From: a bacterium
Lineage (GTDB): Bacteria > JAMCPX01
NCBI GenBank assembly: GCA_027364825.1
Contig: DAHXOM010000314.1
Coordinates: forward strand, 1 to 7,446
Direction of reading: 5' to 3'
Length of the DNA: 7,446 nt
The notes under the pieces were generated by a model. That model had not been told where the DNA came from, searched no databases, and was given only the letters and a program-made list of their open reading frames with translations. The position numbers and the translations under genes are program-made. Shown one piece after another: positions 1 through 6,555 of the stretch (positions within the stretch are counted from its first letter, which is position 1; the number at the start of each line of letters is the position of its first letter).

Positions 1-222
1 TTCTTCTGCATGTTCACTAACGGCTTTGATTAAGAAAGTAAGTTCATCATGCGTGGATTGAAGACCTGTATGGAGTTCGTTTGTTAAATTGTCTATCTTG
101 TTATTCAGAACGCTATGCCCTTCTGAAATAGCCTTTACTGAACTTTGAATATCCTCAAGCAGTATCTCAAAATGTTCTTTCTTTAAAACTGACTCTTTAT
201 TTTTCTTTGTTTCCTTATGCAT
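1..222 (-). CDS. Small coiled-coil protein, C-terminus missing (partial)
   Basis: An open frame of 74 codons runs from an ATG at 222 to the left edge with no stop, so the gene is cut by the window. The translation begins MHKETKKNKESVLKKEHF and continues as a charged, helix-favouring sequence with spaced hydrophobic residues (EILLEDIQSSVKAISEGH, then VLNNKIDNLTNELH), consistent with a coiled coil from about residue 18 onward. No signal peptide, membrane segment or catalytic motif is visible. The pattern 'LLEDI...K.ISEGH..L..KID' resembles small uncharacterised coiled-coil proteins I associate with Deltaproteobacteria and Nitrospirota; that is recollection and was not searched. An in-frame ATG lies 15 bases upstream (at 237). 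Neither start has a convincing Shine-Dalgarno sequence, so the start is uncertain. Function unknown. Confidence 0.6.
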   Translation of the reverse strand, partial: MHKETKKNKESVLKKEHFEILLEDIQSSVKAISEGHSVLNNKIDNLTNELHTGLQSTHDELTFLIKAVSEHAEE

Positions 223-411
223 AAAAACGACATACATCCATATTATTAATTAGTCAAGGGAAATCAGTTTAAGAGCAGTTGGTAGGAAAAAAGGAGCGAG
301 AATTGTCTTCAGTGTCAGGTCATGATGACATCGGGATATTCACCCTCTCTTTAACTCCTCCGTTAAGGCGGCGGAAAAATCAAATTCTGGATCAAATATT
401 CAAGAATCGAT

Positions 412-1305
412 TCAGGCCTTTTTCAGGACAATGGAGATGATAAATGCGCCTTTTCGGATAAATTTGGGCAGCGTCCTATGGTGAGAGAGCTCCCATATAT
501 CCCGTATATCGTCTATCCTGAATCCTGCATTTAACGCCAATGAAGCGATCTCCTTGAAGGTATAGTTATGGTAGGGAGATTTATACGGGCTGAATGCATC
601 ACTGACCTGGGAAATATCCCAGTCCCCGGCCTCATTGCCACTGTACCCCTTGATTATTTTCGATGCCGTTCTCCTGTACTTATTCACAATAATGCTTCTC
701 GGTCTTAAAATAAAATATCCGGCAAGCAGGCTCGACAGATTTGTGCTGCCGTTATTGCCGGTGTTCTGCTGAGCAGGTTTTCGTGAAGTTCTTTTGGCAT
801 CTAAGATTTTATACAGGCTATTCAGAATATGGACTATGCCGATATTGAACAGATTGTTATGGAGCGTCAAATAAACGCTGCCGCCGGGCTTCAACACCCG
901 GTACACCTCGTTCATGGTTATCCTACGCTGTTCCAGAACCGTGATGTGGTTCATGAACTGTTTCGACATCAATATCACGTCCATGGTACTGCTGCGCACG
1001 GGCAGATATGTTGCGTCTGCGCGCATGAAGTATACGTTGTCCGCAGGAACAATATCACGGGCTGTTCTGAGCATCCCCTGGACAAGATCAAGAGCATAAA
1101 CCCTTGAACATGTTCCGGCTATGGCTTTTGCCTCCCTGCCTGCCCCGCAGCCAAGATCAAGCACGACGTCATCGTTCTTGATCATTCGGGCAAATACGGC
1201 CTTTTCGTAAGCCTCAAGCCCGGTTTTTGCATATTCCATGAAAGCCCTGATCTCCTGGGGCTGGCCATACTTTTTTACAATAGGATTGTCGCAATGTTCC
1301 GGCAT
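412..1305 (-). CDS. Class I SAM-dependent methyltransferase
   Basis: A 297-residue protein with the Rossmann-fold methyltransferase motifs in order: motif I VVLDLGCGAGRE (residues 47-58, SAM binding), an acidic residue ending the second strand (ALDLVQGML, D73), RADATYLPV (95-103, adenine contact region), the MDVILMSKQFMNH strand (108-120), and VLKPGGSVYLTLH (137-149), typical of the Methyltransf_11/25 type. The C-terminal half (about 155-260) is a less conserved insertion or cap, probably giving substrate specificity; its KRTSRKPAQQNTGNNGSTN stretch looks flexible. The protein is cytosolic: no signal peptide. The ATG at 1305 is supported by AGGGAG at 1309-1314 on the coding strand, 3 bases upstream. 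The gene is divergent from the nucleotidyltransferase gene and stands alone on its strand. The substrate cannot be told: small molecule, lipid, sugar or quinone-like acceptors all fit. The fold is secure; the role is open. Confidence 0.9.
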   Translation of the reverse strand: MPEHCDNPIVKKYGQPQEIRAFMEYAKTGLEAYEKAVFARMIKNDDVVLDLGCGAGREAKAIAGTCSRVYALDLVQGMLRTARDIVPADNVYFMRADATYLPVRSSTMDVILMSKQFMNHITVLEQRRITMNEVYRVLKPGGSVYLTLHNNLFNIGIVHILNSLYKILDAKRTSRKPAQQNTGNNGSTNLSSLLAGYFILRPRSIIVNKYRRTASKIIKGYSGNEAGDWDISQVSDAFSPYKSPYHNYTFKEIASLALNAGFRIDDIRDIWELSHHRTLPKFIRKGAFIISIVLKKA

Positions 1306-1368
1306 GATCTCCCTGTAACAGAAAATAGTCCAGGATGAAAGAATTAAGATTCAGCACCGGAAAGCATA

Positions 1369-1436
1369 AAATCCCTCCCGACCTCCGTTTAGGATAGGGG
1401 AATTTCCTCTTTTAAAAAGGGTGACCAAGGGGATTT
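1369..1436. repeat. Degenerate palindromic CCC/GGG-rich dispersed repeat (MITE/REP-like)
   Basis: The intergenic segment opens with AAATCCC (1369-1375) and closes with its exact complement GGGATTT (1430-1436). Between them are C-rich then G-rich blocks: CTCCCGACCTCC, AGGGGAATTTCCTC, and TTTTAAAAAGGGTGACC. This layout matches a class of short palindromic repeats common in Nitrospirota, Desulfobacterota and cyanobacterial genomes, whose ideal form is AAATCCCCC..., an inner GGGGGAATTTCCCCC, and ...GGGGGATTT. Translated on the minus strand it gives FKRGNSPILNGGREGF, the sort of spurious peptide such repeats produce. The copy is worn: only the 7-base termini and parts of the inner blocks still pair. 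It fills the divergent region between methyltransferase and nucleotidyltransferase and could form a hairpin in the transcript. Family membership is from memory. Confidence 0.5.
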
Positions 1437-1457
1437 GTCGTTGCAAACTTCTCTGCT

Positions 1458-1466
1458 TGTGATAAT
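1458..1466 (+). promoter_or_regulatory. Possible extended -10 element for the four-gene run
   Basis: TGTGATAAT contains a TGn extension followed by GATAAT, which matches 5 of 6 bases of the sigma-70 -10 consensus. It lies just before the ATG at 1475, so transcription would begin at or within a base or two of the start codon. No -35 hexamer sits at the usual distance: TTGCAA (1441-1446) is 14 bases away and TTGTCG (1435-1440) is 20. There is no Shine-Dalgarno sequence before this ATG, which would fit a leaderless transcript. A chance match in AT-rich DNA is quite possible. Confidence 0.25.
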
Positions 1467-1474
1467 GGATAACC

Positions 1475-2170
1475 ATGAAGGCCATGATACTTGCGGCAGG
1501 TTTTGGCACGAGGTTACGCCCCATAACCGAAACAACTCCTAAACCGCTCATTGAAATAAACGGAAAACCGGTAATCGTGCATTCGCTTGATGCCCTGAAA
1601 AAAGCCGGCATAAAAGATGTTGTGATTAACCTTCACCATCTCGGCGATACGCTCAGGGAGCAACTTGGAGACGGTTCACGGTTCGGGCTTACGATACAGT
1701 ATTCACCCGAACCTGAAATAAAAGGAACGGGCGGTGCATTGTTACAAGCAAGGGAATTTCTCAATGAGCCGTTTTACCTTATCAACGGAGATATACTATT
1801 CGATCTTGATTTAACGGTTTTGCCCCTTTTATTAAGGTATAAGGGAGCGGATGCTGTTATGGTGCTCTATCGAGCAAACAATGATCAGGCGGATATAGCA
1901 AATATCTACGCGGACAGGCAGGGGTATGTGCGGAGTCTTTTCACGCCTTATCCCGACTGCTCTCCCTACATATTTACCGGCATTCAATTCCTTAAGCCCG
2001 GAGTCATAAGCTATATTCCGGAACAGATTCGGCAGCCGTCAACCACCATGCACATGTATCCCGGAATGCTGCATGACGGTAAGCTTATTGCGGGTTATAT
2101 TCATAACGGACTATGGATCGATATCGGCAATCCGAAAAGCCTGGAACGAGCTAAAGGGCTATTTCAATAA
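1475..2170 (+). CDS. MurU-like sugar-1-phosphate nucleotidyltransferase
   Basis: A 231-residue NTP-transferase-fold enzyme (COG1208 type) expected to join NTP and a sugar 1-phosphate to give NDP-sugar and pyrophosphate in the cytosol. The nucleotide-binding signature LAAGFGTRLRP (residues 6-16) is followed by TPKPL (21-25, K23). GTGGA (84-88) and the metal-binding NGD (104-106, D106) come next, then FTGI (167-170) and WIDIGNP (214-220, with the second metal-ligand candidate D216). The stretch LGDGSRFGLTIQYSPEPE is very like MurU, the N-acetylmuramate-1-phosphate uridylyltransferase of about 225 residues; there is no C-terminal left-handed beta-helix, so it is not GlmU. Heptose- or mannose-phosphate nucleotidyltransferases of the same size are alternatives. 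The MKAMILAAG N-terminus fixes the start although no ribosome site precedes it. It is the first gene of the run; the next begins 2 bases after its stop. The usual MurU partner kinase AmgK is not seen; an HprK-like kinase follows instead. Confidence 0.88.
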   Translation: MKAMILAAGFGTRLRPITETTPKPLIEINGKPVIVHSLDALKKAGIKDVVINLHHLGDTLREQLGDGSRFGLTIQYSPEPEIKGTGGALLQAREFLNEPFYLINGDILFDLDLTVLPLLLRYKGADAVMVLYRANNDQADIANIYADRQGYVRSLFTPYPDCSPYIFTGIQFLKPGVISYIPEQIRQPSTTMHMYPGMLHDGKLIAGYIHNGLWIDIGNPKSLERAKGLFQ

Positions 2171-2172
2171 TT

Positions 2173-3132
2173 ATGAGGGAATTCTTATTTAAGATATCCG
2201 ATGTAATTGTATCCGTTGAAACAGACGACCCTGTACTCTTTGATACGGTAAAGGCATTTTTTTCAGCATATACATTCATAAAAAATACCTCCCTGAAACA
2301 CAGGATAACGCTCAACCTGTACGCCGGCAGGAAATCCCCTGCCCTATCCGATACCAAGAACCCGGTTTTATTTTCATACGGCAAAATTAACGGATACAGA
2401 TTGGACAACGGCATTTTATTGCTCTCCGACAAAAGCACATCTGTACTCGTGGATAAGGACAGGGACAGGGCAGATGCCTATGTAGATATGTCCATACTGA
2501 AACGGGGAACGGAATTTGTATCTATTTTTATAACCATAGCCTTGATAGAGCTATTGAGACATCACGGACTTTATTATCTTCATGCAGGCGCAATAAGCAA
2601 GGGCAAGAATACGGTTCTGTTGTGCGGCATGGGTATGTCCGGCAAGACAACACTTTCTCTTGGACTTCACTCCCGCGGCTATAAACTCTGTTCCGATGAT
2701 GCTGTCTTTTTGAAGCGGGAAGGCAACACGATACATGCCGTTGGCTTTAAAAAAGACATCCATGTTACCAGGGAAACGCTCCTGCTCTACAAAAGCGAAT
2801 TCAGGGACACAAAGCCTCCGGTACCGCCTTTTCATAAAACCTTTATTCCGTACAGAAGGTTTAAGTCCGTTGACCGTGTAATTCCCCGTACCGTTTTCTT
2901 TTTACAGCCCGGGAAGAGGCAGGATACCAGGATACTTCCCCTTGAGAGCACACAGGCCATGTCCATGCTCATACCCCAATCATTGATGATGTTCTTTCAT
3001 ACAGACACAGCGGACAAACACATAAATACCCTGAATGCACTCATACATCAGACAAAGGAGTATCTCTGTTTCTGCGGCAGGGACCTTTTAAAGGATCCAT
3101 TGATTATTTTCAAAAGTATCGGTAATAAATAG
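2173..3132 (+). CDS. HPr kinase-like P-loop kinase (HprK/COG1493 fold)
   Basis: A 319-residue protein whose C-terminal half has the HprK-type kinase core. HAGAI (137-141) matches the family's HAS/HAA strand. The Walker A loop is GMGMSGKTT (152-160, K158, T159), followed by GYKLCSDDAVFL (169-180) with the paired Asp D175/D176. The N-terminal part (about 1-125) is beta-rich and poorly conserved, as in the many HprK-like proteins that are not HPr kinases. The HprK/P signature after the DD motif (IEIRG type) is not seen, and no HPr or PTS gene is near, so a phospho-carrier role is unlikely. Relatives occur in peptide natural product clusters (for example the serine kinases of some lasso peptides) and as small-molecule kinases; the substrate here is unknown. 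The gene begins 2 bases after the nucleotidyltransferase stop with no strong ribosome site, suggesting translational coupling. Such pairing allows a kinase plus nucleotidyltransferase activation route, which is inference. Confidence 0.82.
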   Translation: MREFLFKISDVIVSVETDDPVLFDTVKAFFSAYTFIKNTSLKHRITLNLYAGRKSPALSDTKNPVLFSYGKINGYRLDNGILLLSDKSTSVLVDKDRDRADAYVDMSILKRGTEFVSIFITIALIELLRHHGLYYLHAGAISKGKNTVLLCGMGMSGKTTLSLGLHSRGYKLCSDDAVFLKREGNTIHAVGFKKDIHVTRETLLLYKSEFRDTKPPVPPFHKTFIPYRRFKSVDRVIPRTVFFLQPGKRQDTRILPLESTQAMSMLIPQSLMMFFHTDTADKHINTLNALIHQTKEYLCFCGRDLLKDPLIIFKSIGNK

Positions 3133-3157
3133 TTTCACACACAAAAGGGGGAAGATA

Positions 3158-4228
3158 ATGTCGTTTTACGAGATGAGTTTTGAACTTACCAACAAATGCA
3201 ACCTGAGCTGTCTCCATTGCTTAAGGGACAAAACCGATATGAGAAGCGCTCTGTCGGTCGAGCTCTTTGACAGCATTCTGAAACAGGCAAAGGCGTACAA
3301 CCTTAAACATATTGCCTTTACCGGCGGCGAGCCGACTCTGCACCCGCATTTTACTGAAATAATAGATACGGTAGTCAAGTATGGTTACACGTACCATTTT
3401 GTAACGAATGCCTGGAATTTTATGGCCGTGTGGAAGATGCTCAATGACCCGCATTTTCCAGGCAGGCTCAGTAACCTCTCGGGGGTATCGATCTCCCTCG
3501 ACGGTGCAAACGAGAAGACCCACGATTATATACGGGGTAAAGGCTCATTCAAAAAAATCCTCCAGGCAATCAGCATCTTGAAGATAAAGAATATAGATAT
3601 AAGCGTACAGATCACCATAAATAAAAAGAATTTTGACGAGATAGAACAGATGGCTGTACTCGCATCCGAGCTCGGGTTAAAAAGGCTGTTCTATGCACAC
3701 CTTGAACCGACCACGCTTGCATTTGAGCATGACCTTGTCCTGCCGCCGGAAAAGTACATGGAAGCAGAAAGAAGGGTCCAGAGACTGAAAAATATGATGA
3801 AGATCGAAATCAATTTTTCTCTCGGCCACTATGAACCCCTGCTGTTCTTCCAATGCAGGGCACTGACCATGTATTCGCCAAACATAGACTACAAAGGCAG
3901 GCTTTCATTCTGCTGTCAGATATCGGGCTATACCGGTGCACACGAAGAGGAGTTTGACGTAGTAGCTGACCTTCATACGGTAAGCTTATTCGATGCTCAT
4001 AAAATGTGGGCAGACGCCATACACAAGTTTAATCTTGACAAGATAGAGCTCATCAAAAGCAACAACATGACCGAACTCGATTACTTCCCCTGTTTTTACT
4101 GTTCAAAATATTTCGGTAAGATAGACTGGATGGAAGCTTATAAGGATGACCCATGGGCAAAGGATTATATGAAGACAAAACACAGCCACAGAATAATAAA
4201 ACAGTCTTCCGAAAAGAAGAAGTCATAA
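3158..4228 (+). CDS. Radical SAM enzyme with Twitch-type auxiliary [4Fe-4S] domain
   Basis: A 356-residue protein. The radical SAM core starts at once: ELTNKCNLSCLHCLRD carries CxxxCxxC (C14, C18, C21) for the SAM-binding [4Fe-4S] cluster, followed by GGEPT (56-60) and SISLDG (111-116). The C-terminal part has C233, then G247 and C252 (a CX13GX4C spacing as in the first half of SPASM domains), C253 adjacent, and CFYC (C312, C315). Four ligands C233/C252/C312/C315 fit one auxiliary cluster, the Twitch arrangement known from BtrN, and not the two clusters of full SPASM proteins. The residues after C315 lack the CX5CX3C continuation. Twitch/SPASM enzymes act on alcohols, peptides, sugars or cofactors; no substrate can be named. 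No PqqD-like peptide-recognition domain is fused. The ATG at 3158 has an excellent AAGGGGGAAG site (3145-3154) and the gene lies 25 bases after the kinase stop. Confidence 0.92.
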   Translation: MSFYEMSFELTNKCNLSCLHCLRDKTDMRSALSVELFDSILKQAKAYNLKHIAFTGGEPTLHPHFTEIIDTVVKYGYTYHFVTNAWNFMAVWKMLNDPHFPGRLSNLSGVSISLDGANEKTHDYIRGKGSFKKILQAISILKIKNIDISVQITINKKNFDEIEQMAVLASELGLKRLFYAHLEPTTLAFEHDLVLPPEKYMEAERRVQRLKNMMKIEINFSLGHYEPLLFFQCRALTMYSPNIDYKGRLSFCCQISGYTGAHEEEFDVVADLHTVSLFDAHKMWADAIHKFNLDKIELIKSNNMTELDYFPCFYCSKYFGKIDWMEAYKDDPWAKDYMKTKHSHRIIKQSSEKKKS

Positions 4229-4276
4229 GGCAGCAGACTGCATGGGGTTACGGGTTATAGGAGGAAGGGAGGCAAT

Positions 4277-5281
4277 ATGAAAAGATATTTCATAGTGGTT
4301 TTGGGTATACTAACACTTGCAGGTTCTGCAAAAGCAGACACCGATCAACCCGGGATAATCATTCCCCCTCCTTCTGCAGTCCTGGAGACTAAACCCCGTA
4401 CCTACCCGGCTGTTTCCATTACAGGGCAAAACGGCTCTATCAATGTACCTTCAGCCTTGATTGAAAAGTGTGTTGCGAATGTTGCAATCTATAATGCATA
4501 TGCATATCAGAATAACATGCTGGGAGTGGGAAATAAGCTGAAAAACGATATGGTGTATGGAGCATTTTCCTATGCACCTGTCCAATATCTGGAGGTATCC
4601 ATAGGCTCCATCGACTCTTCAAGCAACATAAATTCTTCTCAATCCCTCAGATATTCAGGTGACCTGCGCATCGGCATAAAAGCGGGTGACGAGATACTAC
4701 CGCATTTCAGCATCGCCGGACTCGGTGAAATCCTAACCTACAGTAAAGCAGGCAGTACCGGATATGCCGGATACAACGGGGATGCGACAAGCTACACGTT
4801 AAGCCTCCTGGCATCCTACGACATGCTTGATTCGGAACTATCATTTCCCATGATTGTAAATCTCCGCATCGGGTACCTGTGGGACAATACCCGGAAGCTT
4901 TTACTCTCAACCGATAATAATTTTATCCCGCCGGTTGGTAAATACGCAATGGGCATACGGGGGGACAATCTTACCTTACTGGCATTTTCTCTGTTATTTC
5001 CGTTACCGAACTACTATATAGAACCCATGCTTGAATTTACCTCACAATTCGCAGACACGTACAGCTCTTATACTGCAACCGATCCATCTTTCTCGAACGT
5101 ATCATTTACCCAGAACCCATTATACTTCACGCCGGGCATACTCTTTTACACGCCGCTGAACGGACTGAGGGTTGCCGTTGCAGCAGAGCTCTCATTATCA
5201 AAAAAAATCAATCAGGCGACGGGCTCTGCCTTTGTAACACCACAGACCGTGTGGATTGCAGGATTGAGCTACAGCCTTTAA
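4277..5281 (+). CDS. Exported outer-membrane beta-barrel-like protein of unknown function
   Basis: A 334-residue protein with a clear Sec signal peptide: MKR, a hydrophobic core (YFIVVLGILTLAG) and a likely signal peptidase I site after SAKA (residue 20). A short proline-rich segment (about 25-45) precedes the barrel-like part. This opens with GQNGSINVPSA (50-60), reminiscent of the N-terminal first strand of several outer-membrane proteins. The rest alternates hydrophobic and polar residues in strand-length units with many Tyr, Ser and Asn (for example YAPVQYLEVSIGSID, PLYFTPGILFYTPL) and ends in the strand-like VWIAGLSYSL. There is no haem motif, no lipobox and no long transmembrane helix besides the signal. 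The start at 4277 is backed by GGGAGG (4267-4272), with AGGAGG (4259-4264) just upstream. It follows the radical SAM gene by 48 bases and is probably the last gene of the run. Family not recognised; an outer-membrane channel or receptor is inference. Confidence 0.75.
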   Translation: MKRYFIVVLGILTLAGSAKADTDQPGIIIPPPSAVLETKPRTYPAVSITGQNGSINVPSALIEKCVANVAIYNAYAYQNNMLGVGNKLKNDMVYGAFSYAPVQYLEVSIGSIDSSSNINSSQSLRYSGDLRIGIKAGDEILPHFSIAGLGEILTYSKAGSTGYAGYNGDATSYTLSLLASYDMLDSELSFPMIVNLRIGYLWDNTRKLLLSTDNNFIPPVGKYAMGIRGDNLTLLAFSLLFPLPNYYIEPMLEFTSQFADTYSSYTATDPSFSNVSFTQNPLYFTPGILFYTPLNGLRVAVAAELSLSKKINQATGSAFVTPQTVWIAGLSYSL

Positions 5282-6537
5282 AAGGCAAAATCAACCAGGG
5301 CAGTAAAGATATTCTCCCGCAATGGATCGGACTTGCCTGTTTCCCTGTAGGTATACTCGCCGTGAAGTGCTATATTGAATGCCGTCCAATTGCCGAGGTA
5401 ATACCTGACCAGTGCTGAATATGCTTGAATCGTCCTTGCATCATCATAGGACGGAGGCAAAACAAAATTATACAGCAGGGACGCAATCAGCCGGTTATTC
5501 GCAAGGGTTGCCCAGTCAAGCTCTGCAAACCCTCCTGAATAGATATAGTCTTTTGCAGGGTCAATTATGTTCAGTGCCTTGTTATCGACACCTTCCATAA
5601 ACAAGACCTCAAGGTTTACGGTAGACCAGTTAAGGCTGAGATCACCTCCGACCCTGTACATCGGTTTGTTCCCGCTGCCGTTCGTTTCACCGGTAGGTGC
5701 AACAATACTACCCGGCAGTACCGTAGACTGCCATCCGTAATAACCAAACACACCTATTCTCTGCCCTGCACTCTGCCCATCACCCTTTCCGATTGTCTGA
5801 AACAGGTTCACATAAACATCTTTATAGGTGTTGTTATCTGGATTGCCGCCGCTGCCGTTGACAACGCCAAGCGCATACTTAAACCCGCTCCTGAAATGCC
5901 CGGACGCTTCCACGCCAATCTGGTTGTCGGCAAAAACAAAGCTGTTCGAAGGAGATGTGAATGTATAAACCTCATAGGGCTCCATGATATAGAATGAGCG
6001 GTGAGAGCTGAATGCCTGATAAGCAGGCTCAAACCTTCCAATCCTTATATTCAATGCGTCCTGAACAAGATTACTGAATACAACGTTTGCGGATTCCATG
6101 GTCCCGAGTTGGGATGGATTATTACCGCCGTTCGGCCCGGTGTAGTCTGCTGCAGGCTCATCGATCCTCGGGGTGTACACAAGCAGGAAGGATATATTCT
6201 TATGCAGTACGCCTGCGGATAACAGGTCAAGACCGTAGATGTTAAACCCTGATGTTGTTCCCTGTTTTGTATCGTATATCGATAAACCTGTTGTTGTTCT
6301 CAGAGAGAGAGGCGGTGCTATTTCAAAAACATTCTTCTCAAGGCCCTCCTTTCCCGGAATCTGATACCCGTTGTCCCGGAACCTCTGTCCAAAATCATTG
6401 AGCTTTGGATAAGCTGTATGACACATGGTACAGGTAAATCCGTATTTCCTTGCAAATGCAGGTATGGCATGGGCATTGGCAGGCATAAAAAATGATAAAA
6501 CAGAAGCTAAAAGTATGAGTACATATAATCTTTTCAT
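5278..6537 (-). CDS. Cyc2-like fused monohaem cytochrome c-porin
   Basis: A 419-residue exported protein. A signal peptide (MKRLYVLILLASVLSFF, likely cleaved after ANAHA, residue 24) is followed at once by IPAFARKYGFTCTMCH with one CxxCH haem site (C36, C39, H40), then YPKLNDFGQRFRDNGYQIPG. The remainder (about 75-419) is a run of amphipathic strands ending in FTALVDFAF, with the terminal Phe typical of outer-membrane barrels. A single N-terminal haem motif plugged into a barrel of about 400 residues is the architecture of Cyc2, the outer-membrane iron oxidase of Acidithiobacillus and neutrophilic iron oxidisers; the PAFAR...CxxCH...LxxFG context fits that wider family. Whether this member oxidises Fe(II), reduces an extracellular acceptor or does something else cannot be told. 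Start: GAGGAGG (coding strand, 6543-6549) five bases before the ATG. It is co-directional with and 18 bases after the peroxidase, and its stop overlaps the convergent gene's stop. Confidence 0.72.
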   Translation of the reverse strand: MKRLYVLILLASVLSFFMPANAHAIPAFARKYGFTCTMCHTAYPKLNDFGQRFRDNGYQIPGKEGLEKNVFEIAPPLSLRTTTGLSIYDTKQGTTSGFNIYGLDLLSAGVLHKNISFLLVYTPRIDEPAADYTGPNGGNNPSQLGTMESANVVFSNLVQDALNIRIGRFEPAYQAFSSHRSFYIMEPYEVYTFTSPSNSFVFADNQIGVEASGHFRSGFKYALGVVNGSGGNPDNNTYKDVYVNLFQTIGKGDGQSAGQRIGVFGYYGWQSTVLPGSIVAPTGETNGSGNKPMYRVGGDLSLNWSTVNLEVLFMEGVDNKALNIIDPAKDYIYSGGFAELDWATLANNRLIASLLYNFVLPPSYDDARTIQAYSALVRYYLGNWTAFNIALHGEYTYRETGKSDPLRENIFTALVDFAF

Positions 6538-6555
6538 TTCATCCTCCTCATTGTA

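Noticed and set aside
319..329. Perfect dyad GTCATGATGAC between the coiled-coil and methyltransferase genes, considered as an operator
   Set aside because: Only 5 bases per arm, no second copy, and not placed at a recognisable promoter; a chance palindrome is as likely.
351..366. TTAAC/GTTAA inverted repeat downstream of the methyltransferase, considered as a terminator
   Set aside because: A 5-base AT-rich stem with a 6-base loop and no following T-run on the minus transcript; too weak.
404..413. Palindrome GAATCGATTC overlapping the methyltransferase stop codon
   Set aside because: No loop or T-tract and a single copy; no function can be argued.
829..1107. Plus-strand ORF of 92 codons opposite the methyltransferase
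   Set aside because: Shadow of the coding strand: no ribosome site, no family resemblance, and the methyltransferase motifs are read from the other strand.
1335..1397. A 20-codon plus-strand ORF (MKELRFSTGKHKIPPDLRLG) considered as a precursor peptide for the radical SAM enzyme
   Set aside because: No ribosome site at a useful distance, it runs into the palindromic repeat, and it has no leader/core character; its position before the run is not enough.
1351..1611. An 86-codon minus-strand frame through the divergent intergenic region
   Set aside because: It overlaps the well-supported nucleotidyltransferase N-terminus, and its distinctive C-terminal peptide is the translation of the palindromic repeat.
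4229..4276. Possible terminator or hidden small gene between the radical SAM and barrel genes
   Set aside because: Only a 4-base stem (GCAG/CTGC) with no T-run is present and no ORF fits; the gap is mostly the ribosome site of the next gene.
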